A DNA stretch of 64,000 nucleotides, from the NCBI GenBank assembly GCA_016932315.1, contig JAFGDD010000018.1:51969-115968 (forward strand). Reading direction: 5' to 3'. The position numbers were made by a program, and so were the translations under genes. Every line of letters begins with the position of its first letter. Position 1 is the first letter of the stretch. The notes beneath the pieces were generated by a model. The model was not told the DNA's origin, ran no database searches, and saw only the letters and a list, made by a program, of their open reading frames with translations. The stretch comes from Candidatus Woesearchaeota archaeon. GTDB taxonomy: Archaea > Nanobdellota > Nanobdellia > Woesearchaeales > SM23-78. This document shows positions 60,201 through 64,000 of the stretch, piece by piece.

Positions 60201-62450
60201 GATAGTATAGGTCGTATCTGAAAGTAATCCTGTTGCATTGTACGATGTGCCTGTGGTGTTAGTCCTGAATGTGCCGTTAATCCATATTTCTGTGTGGTTA
60301 AAATCAGCATCTGTTGGATTGGTCCATGTCCAGTAAATCCATGTTGTGCCATTGCTCGTTGCCTGAAGGCTGGTCACAGGTCCTGGTGCGAGCGTGTCAT
60401 TCACAATTATAAAGTGCGTTTCTGAGTTGGCAGTGTAATTCTGGGTTTCGGTGTAAATAAGAGTGATGTTGAAGACTCCAGGGTATGTATAAGCCCTTAA
60501 TTGCTGCTGATAATTTGGTCCGTAAAGAATCAGCGCCCCATTCTCGTATATGCTGATGTTGAGCTGCCCTGCCACAAGATAGCCTGTGATGTTTACTGTT
60601 CCAGAATTATTTATTGTATAATTATCGTCTGTATTGTTAAGCAGCAGGTTGACTGAGCTTGCAGCCTTGTTGATTGTGTAGGTTTGCCATGGCGTGCTGT
60701 TCATGTTGGTTGCAGTATCATTGGCGTGCATCCTCCAGGTGTAGTTGCCTGCTGCGATGTTTCCATAATTGTAATAATATATGCTGCTTGCGTTGCCTGT
60801 GGTGCTGTAATTGCTCATTGTCGTCGTGAAATTGTGCTGTATCCACGTTGTGTTTATTCCTTCGTTGTCCTGCCATGTCACATTGAACTGATAGGTCGCA
60901 GTTGGGCTGTAAGTTACAGGGCTGCTTAGATTAACAATAATGTTTGAATAATAGGGAGATGTTTGGTCGCGAACTGAGAAATTGATAACTACCCATGCAT
61001 AATCAATGTATGCACTTGCTTGGGTTCCTTTATCACTTGTGCTTACTCTGATGGCGAAATTATCAAACCTGGCGTCATCATTTGAGAAGTTAAAGTGAGA
61101 AAGACAGTTTAGGCTGGTGTTACCTTCAGGGTTGGGGCTAGTTAATCCTGTGCCTGCGCCGTCCCATGTGCTGGTGGACCAGTTTCCTAATTGTACAGTC
61201 CAGGTGTTTCCTTCATTATCATATCCATCAACATAAACGCTGCATGCTACAATCCTGCTTATGTTCATTGTTTCGTTTGAGAAGCTGACCCTGACAGGGC
61301 TTCCTGCGTTCCTGTGGAAAGGATAATTTGTTCCTCCGTTGGCGTTAATTGCAGCTATTTCTGTTGAGTTGCACGCTCTGCCTGCTTTCTCATTATAGCA
61401 GTTATCAGCATCGTGGCTTGTCTCATTGTATGCAGGGTCTTCTGGCGTTAGCATAAAAGTGTAATTCTCGCCTGGTGTCAGGTCCATTATTTTCTGCCAC
61501 GCTCCATAGCATCTTTGTTCTAAATAATTCCAGTCTTTACATTTCAGAAGCTGTTCTCCTTTAGCTGTTACTGTGACGTATGCACTTGTGAAATTAATTC
61601 CCGTTGGGTCAATCACATAGAACTGCTTGCTGTTGGTTCCTGCTTTCTCTTCATTCCCGCTCAAATCATCTATTCTTAACTCTGGAGACTCAAAAGGTGC
61701 AGCATCGAGGTTGCGGAATAATATCTTTTTTATGGGGCCATTGCCGAGTTTGATTTCCGCATCATAAATTCCTATGGGTGTGTAGCTGGAGCTTTCGCTT
61801 GAGCTGTATGATCTCCCGGTATTGGCGTCAAACAGCGCCATATTTTTTTCAAGAACAATGTTGTCATGGTTTACTATGCTGAGCCAGCTATTTGATATCA
61901 CGATTGCATCGCCGTTTTCCGGCGTTGGTATCTGAGGAGAATCAAATGCTGCTGTCTTTTGCGTTTGTTCAGGTGTTGGCTCGCCCAAATCTGCTGCTTC
62001 AATGACATCTGCTGAATATATTTTTTGCATTGTTTCCTGGCTGAAAGGAAATTCTGGGATGGGGTTGACGATGAAGCTTGTTTTGATTTCCTGATTATTG
62101 TTAACATAATATTCAAGGCTTACGTTGTACTGGCCTATTTCAGATGGCAAGAATTCGAGCTGCTGATCAAGATCTCCCATGTATTTGTAGATGTTGCTGT
62201 CAAATATTATTTTAACAACAGATTCTGGCGTTACGTTTGTGACGATTATGAGGACTTTCTCTCCGATAATATATTCTTGCTTGTCGGTCGAGATGGCCGG
62301 CGCAGCAGCTGCGGCGCCGATATTTACGATTGTAGATATGATTATAATGATGATAATAATAATTAAACTTATGAATCTCTTTGCAAGAGCTAAATTTATG
62401 AAAGTTCTCTTTTCTTCCTTTTCTTTAATCGCTGATTTTTTATTTTTCAT
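57261..62450 (-). CDS. Giant surface protein (1729 aa) with Ig/FN3/CARDB domains and C-terminal family A domain
   Basis: A signal peptide with a run of ten isoleucines (about 30-45) and an AAAAAP site is followed by an Ig-like domain related to that of the 7950 giant, and the shared LLKCKDW...C-GAW-K-MDLTPGENY module (about 303-335). Then come TPPYYSN-type Ig repeats (about 497 and 877; the two roughly 210-residue units are duplicates), fibronectin III-like units (VTSLQATSNGTTWIYWTW; TDTSATITWTTDE) and a CARDB domain (about 1417-1533). The end is a family A domain (about 1537-1729) that lacks the two Cys of the free-standing versions. Sequons are dense. I infer an adhesin or coat glycoprotein. 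Confidence 0.8.
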   Translation of the reverse strand: MKNKKSAIKEKEEKRTFINLALAKRFISLIIIIIIIIISTIVNIGAAAAAPAISTDKQEYIIGEKVLIIVTNVTPESVVKIIFDSNIYKYMGDLDQQLEFLPSEIGQYNVSLEYYVNNNQEIKTSFIVNPIPEFPFSQETMQKIYSADVIEAADLGEPTPEQTQKTAAFDSPQIPTPENGDAIVISNSWLSIVNHDNIVLEKNMALFDANTGRSYSSSESSSYTPIGIYDAEIKLGNGPIKKILFRNLDAAPFESPELRIDDLSGNEEKAGTNSKQFYVIDPTGINFTSAYVTVTAKGEQLLKCKDWNYLEQRCYGAWQKIMDLTPGENYTFMLTPEDPAYNETSHDADNCYNEKAGRACNSTEIAAINANGGTNYPFHRNAGSPVRVSFSNETMNISRIVACSVYVDGYDNEGNTWTVQLGNWSTSTWDGAGTGLTSPNPEGNTSLNCLSHFNFSNDDARFDNFAIRVSTSDKGTQASAYIDYAWVVINFSVRDQTSPYYSNIIVNLSSPVTYSPTATYQFNVTWQDNEGINTTWIQHNFTTTMSNYSTTGNASSIYYYNYGNIAAGNYTWRMHANDTATNMNSTPWQTYTINKAASSVNLLLNNTDDNYTINNSGTVNITGYLVAGQLNISIYENGALILYGPNYQQQLRAYTYPGVFNITLIYTETQNYTANSETHFIIVNDTLAPGPVTSLQATSNGTTWIYWTWTNPTDADFNHTEIWINGTFRTNTTGTSYNATGLLSDTTYTIQIRTVDNWTYSSSNIGYFVNDTARTKSSGDTTPPIISNVQNTSITDTSATITWTTDEIATSVVKYGTVSGVYTATITNATLTTSHTTILTGLSAGRTYYYVVNSTDASANSNQSIEYNFTTLSDTTPPYYSNLVATPASPATYSPTAAYQFNATWQDNEGVNTTWIEHNFTGSFVNYSAIGRTSDNVSYYNYGPLGAGGYVWRMYANDTAHNLNNTMPWQSFVINQASSAVNLLLNNSDDDYSVNESESINITGRLVTGEGNITIMENGSVIIQGPANQTTIRTYLAPGTFNITLLHNATQNFTANSETHILTVNDTRAPWISLTDPQNGTIDYDGSIIFYFDVNDTSDVKNCSLYINGTYNQGKDILTKGSNTFTIDNLGTGNYSWFVNCSDYFNHTNVSVAWNVTVRIQTFYSHIEPISCSDTNGCTASNMNNTPNVWEEHGILDKNAHNYVYVNFSAPNISAGSTIDWMYIYYDKYQETTSGNFKLEWMNTSSGLWVEVCTNSYGSATLYAHDFVNCSFSGASMPNLAQINSGLQLRADFYYTDTAAQKDFGTDEAYINLKYTEDTTPPTVELIGPNSYHEIGTVDFWYIPNDLNLINCTLYGNFSGSWAQNISDTTMISGEESNLTITLNEGTYIWNVRCCDVANNCDYDRIGGHYSDGNYTVNITNPDLIVSYISFNTSDSDTKEGMNITINATIHNRGNVNATGEFKVQFFIGDPDSGGVQINENKTITDLGINENKTVNVSWVIDSGGARNIYVIVDPPLATNGSIKEINDTNNKNNKTLNVPSYNYFYGYTQNSFFLANSMEQTVYHYGNISNVTGNIFVADEESTVTFASLQALGRDTSNNIASNDFSDADTGLVMSSYNDSIRKIWTADTDSPLETRNMIIMEVIINNVPIINSTNSGSFITGILWDKSDGGTQYNGTQDLIFVTQINDTKTGAYGTYDYEIRVPANLKNYKGAGSNVAFFWEITQAFS

Positions 62451-62554
62451 TCTTTTTAGATTTTGTCATTTGCTAATTTGTGCTTTCAACGAAATAATTT
62501 TAGGCGCCTCAATTGCCGGCGGAGCCTTTTTTTATTTTGGCTTATAGTAAAATT

Positions 62555-64000
62555 TTATTTCAGCTCATAGTAAAATGCCACGCTTGTTCCAGCACCGTCG
62601 TAGTTTCTCAGCAACGCAGGGACTTTTATCTCGAAGTCGCAGATTTCTCCGTTGCCTCCAACCTGACTCTTGTTGATTTCTGTTATGAACACTATGTCCT
62701 GGGTGCCGTTGTACTCCCTGTTTCCATCGCTGGTGTCCCACAGGATTCCGGTCACGAAACTGCTGACGTTCGTGCTGTTTACGATAGGCACATTGTTTAT
62801 GTTGCCGTTGAACACGTCAAATGTCTTTAGGACTTTTGCAGCGCCATCAAGAGTGTACGTGATATTAATGGAGTCAGAATAGTTAGTTGTTCCGAGCGCT
62901 GTGTCGATGTTTGCGAAGTCATTGAATACAGTCGCGTTTAGAGTGTTCTGGGCTATAGCTTGCAGGCTGTTGAAGTTGATAGCTGATTCAATGTCTGCCA
63001 CGAATATGTTGCCGCCTGTTGCATTGGCAACGTTCCAAGTGTATATTGATTCATTTATGCTCTGCTTTTCCAGGTAAATCATTGCAGTGATGTTTCCGGA
63101 ATATACCTGATAGAGTGATACTGTGAATGTATTGTTAGCCTTGTTGTTGCTTTCATTTCCTTCAACTATACTGCCGTTGGTTGCTGTTGGCGGGTCGACC
63201 ACGACGAAAATGTTGTTGTATCCTATGCTTGTGTTGTAGGTTACATTCACAGTTGTTGTTCCCCAGCTGTCAAGGTCTGCGATTGTTTTGTTTCCGTTTA
63301 TCTGGGTGCCGCCGCTGTCAGGGTCGCCGAGCCAGAATTGGACTGTTATATTGTAGGCTACGGTGCCGCCGATGTTGGTTATGTTGGCGAAGAGCGTTAT
63401 ATTCTGCCCCTCTTCAGGAGAGCTGGCGCTTAATGTTATGTTGCCGCTGGTTATTATCAGGTCAGGAGCATTGATGGTGAAGTTCAAAGTTTCGCTGGTG
63501 TTGACATTGCCTGCCAGGTCAATGCAAGTCACATTCCAATTGTAAGTCCCGGGTACGAACCCGCTTTTGTTGATGGTTTGCAATATTGTGCTTGTTGCAT
63601 TAATGTTGGTCTGGTTCATCCCGTTGCTTATTGTTAGATTGCATATCATGTATGCTGCCATGTTGTCAGTTGCTGTGAAGTTGAACTGCGCGCTCGTCGA
63701 GTTTATGTTTTCCCCGTTGGTCGGAGCTATCAATTCAATGTCAGGTTTGACTGTGTCGACGTAGATTATTATGCTTGAGCTGTTCATGTAATTGCCTGCG
63801 TCATCATTGGCTTGGAGGATTATGACAAAGCTTGAATTGGCGTTTAAATCATGCAAGTTGGTGCTTGATTGCGTGTTGTTGGCTGCTGTTCCGCTAACAT
63901 TTGCACTGCTGTTCACGTACATTGTATACGACAGGTTGCTGTCAAAGTTGTCTGTGATGATGAAGCTTATGTTCGGAGTTGCTGTGTTGAACCAGGAGTA
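62555..64000 (-). CDS. Giant surface protein, 3' part, with CARDB and C-terminal family A domains (5' end outside window)
   Basis: The frame stays open to the right edge (26 codons beyond the first internal Met at 63922), so only the last about 481 residues are seen. These comprise parts of two Ig-like domains with a VDTVKPDIELI hinge, a CARDB domain (DLIITSGNITLSASSPEEGQ) and a family A end (SIYTWNVANATGGNIFVADIE ... VAFYYELK). It is the closest relative of the C-terminal part of the 1729-residue giant downstream, with matching IFVAD, NNVPI-NST, GILWD-SDG and YNGTQD words, so the two giants look like a tandem duplication. The gene gap is 104 bases. Confidence 0.8.
   Translation of the reverse strand, partial: YSWFNTATPNISFIITDNFDSNLSYTMYVNSSANVSGTAANNTQSSTNLHDLNANSSFVIILQANDDAGNYMNSSSIIIYVDTVKPDIELIAPTNGENINSTSAQFNFTATDNMAAYMICNLTISNGMNQTNINATSTILQTINKSGFVPGTYNWNVTCIDLAGNVNTSETLNFTINAPDLIITSGNITLSASSPEEGQNITLFANITNIGGTVAYNITVQFWLGDPDSGGTQINGNKTIADLDSWGTTTVNVTYNTSIGYNNIFVVVDPPTATNGSIVEGNESNNKANNTFTVSLYQVYSGNITAMIYLEKQSINESIYTWNVANATGGNIFVADIESAINFNSLQAIAQNTLNATVFNDFANIDTALGTTNYSDSINITYTLDGAAKVLKTFDVFNGNINNVPIVNSTNVSSFVTGILWDTSDGNREYNGTQDIVFITEINKSQVGGNGEICDFEIKVPALLRNYDGAGTSVAFYYELK

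Overview
The window looks like a chromosome segment of a DPANN-type archaeon; Woesearchaeota or Pacearchaeota is my best guess from gene content, not a measured placement. The archaeal signs are an A1:U72 initiator tRNA, three intron-bearing tRNA genes, short TATA-box promoters placed 20 to 35 bases upstream of start codons (leaderless genes), TrmB-family regulators, a PIN/PilT-ATPase/KH protein (PINA type) and an XPD-like helicase. The DNA is moderately AT-rich and densely packed, with many GTG and TTG starts.

Layout. 1-16.6 kb is surface-protein territory: a Cys-rich membrane protein cut by the window edge, a small secreted protein (family B), two Ig-like membrane proteins, a tiny ribbon-helix-helix protein, and a 2888-residue giant ending in a family B domain. 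16.7-23.6 kb holds housekeeping and defence-like genes: Nudix hydrolase, XPD-like helicase, nitroreductase, a HEPN/nucleotidyltransferase pair with its own operators, seryl-tRNA synthetase, and a decayed fragment of a second, different seryl-tRNA synthetase. 23.6-32.9 kb holds an uncharacterised three-gene operon with a receiver domain, two TrmB regulators, PINA, a secreted transglutaminase-like protein and tRNA-Ser. 32.9-46.6 kb is mostly core: enolase, initiator tRNA, MFS transporter, HtpX, a DUF1704 peptidase, RNase HII, SMC, small membrane and DUF proteins, a glycosyltransferase with a PIG-L deacetylase, and tRNA-Gly. 46.7-64 kb is a second surface region: a membrane protein with an internal zinc ribbon, a regulated cluster of six small secreted proteins with two regulators, a coiled-coil protein, a 1729-residue giant and a further giant cut by the right edge.

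The main biological theme is a modular surface system. Two secreted domain families (A and B here) occur both as free-standing small proteins and as the C-terminal end of giant Ig/FN3/CARDB-type ectodomain proteins. All are rich in N-glycosylation sequons. Two local DNA-binding proteins sit inside the small-protein cluster, each with candidate operators.

A second theme is intergenic structure: a family of nested-palindrome (MITE-like) elements that share a C-rich/G-rich core and AAAAAGTYGCC-like ends. One member, at 2.9 kb, is an array of about nine hairpins between 10-base direct repeats. A third theme is regulation by short operators: matching sites in two divergent TrmB promoters, and paired GAAC-N4-GTTC sites at the HEPN/nucleotidyltransferase operon.
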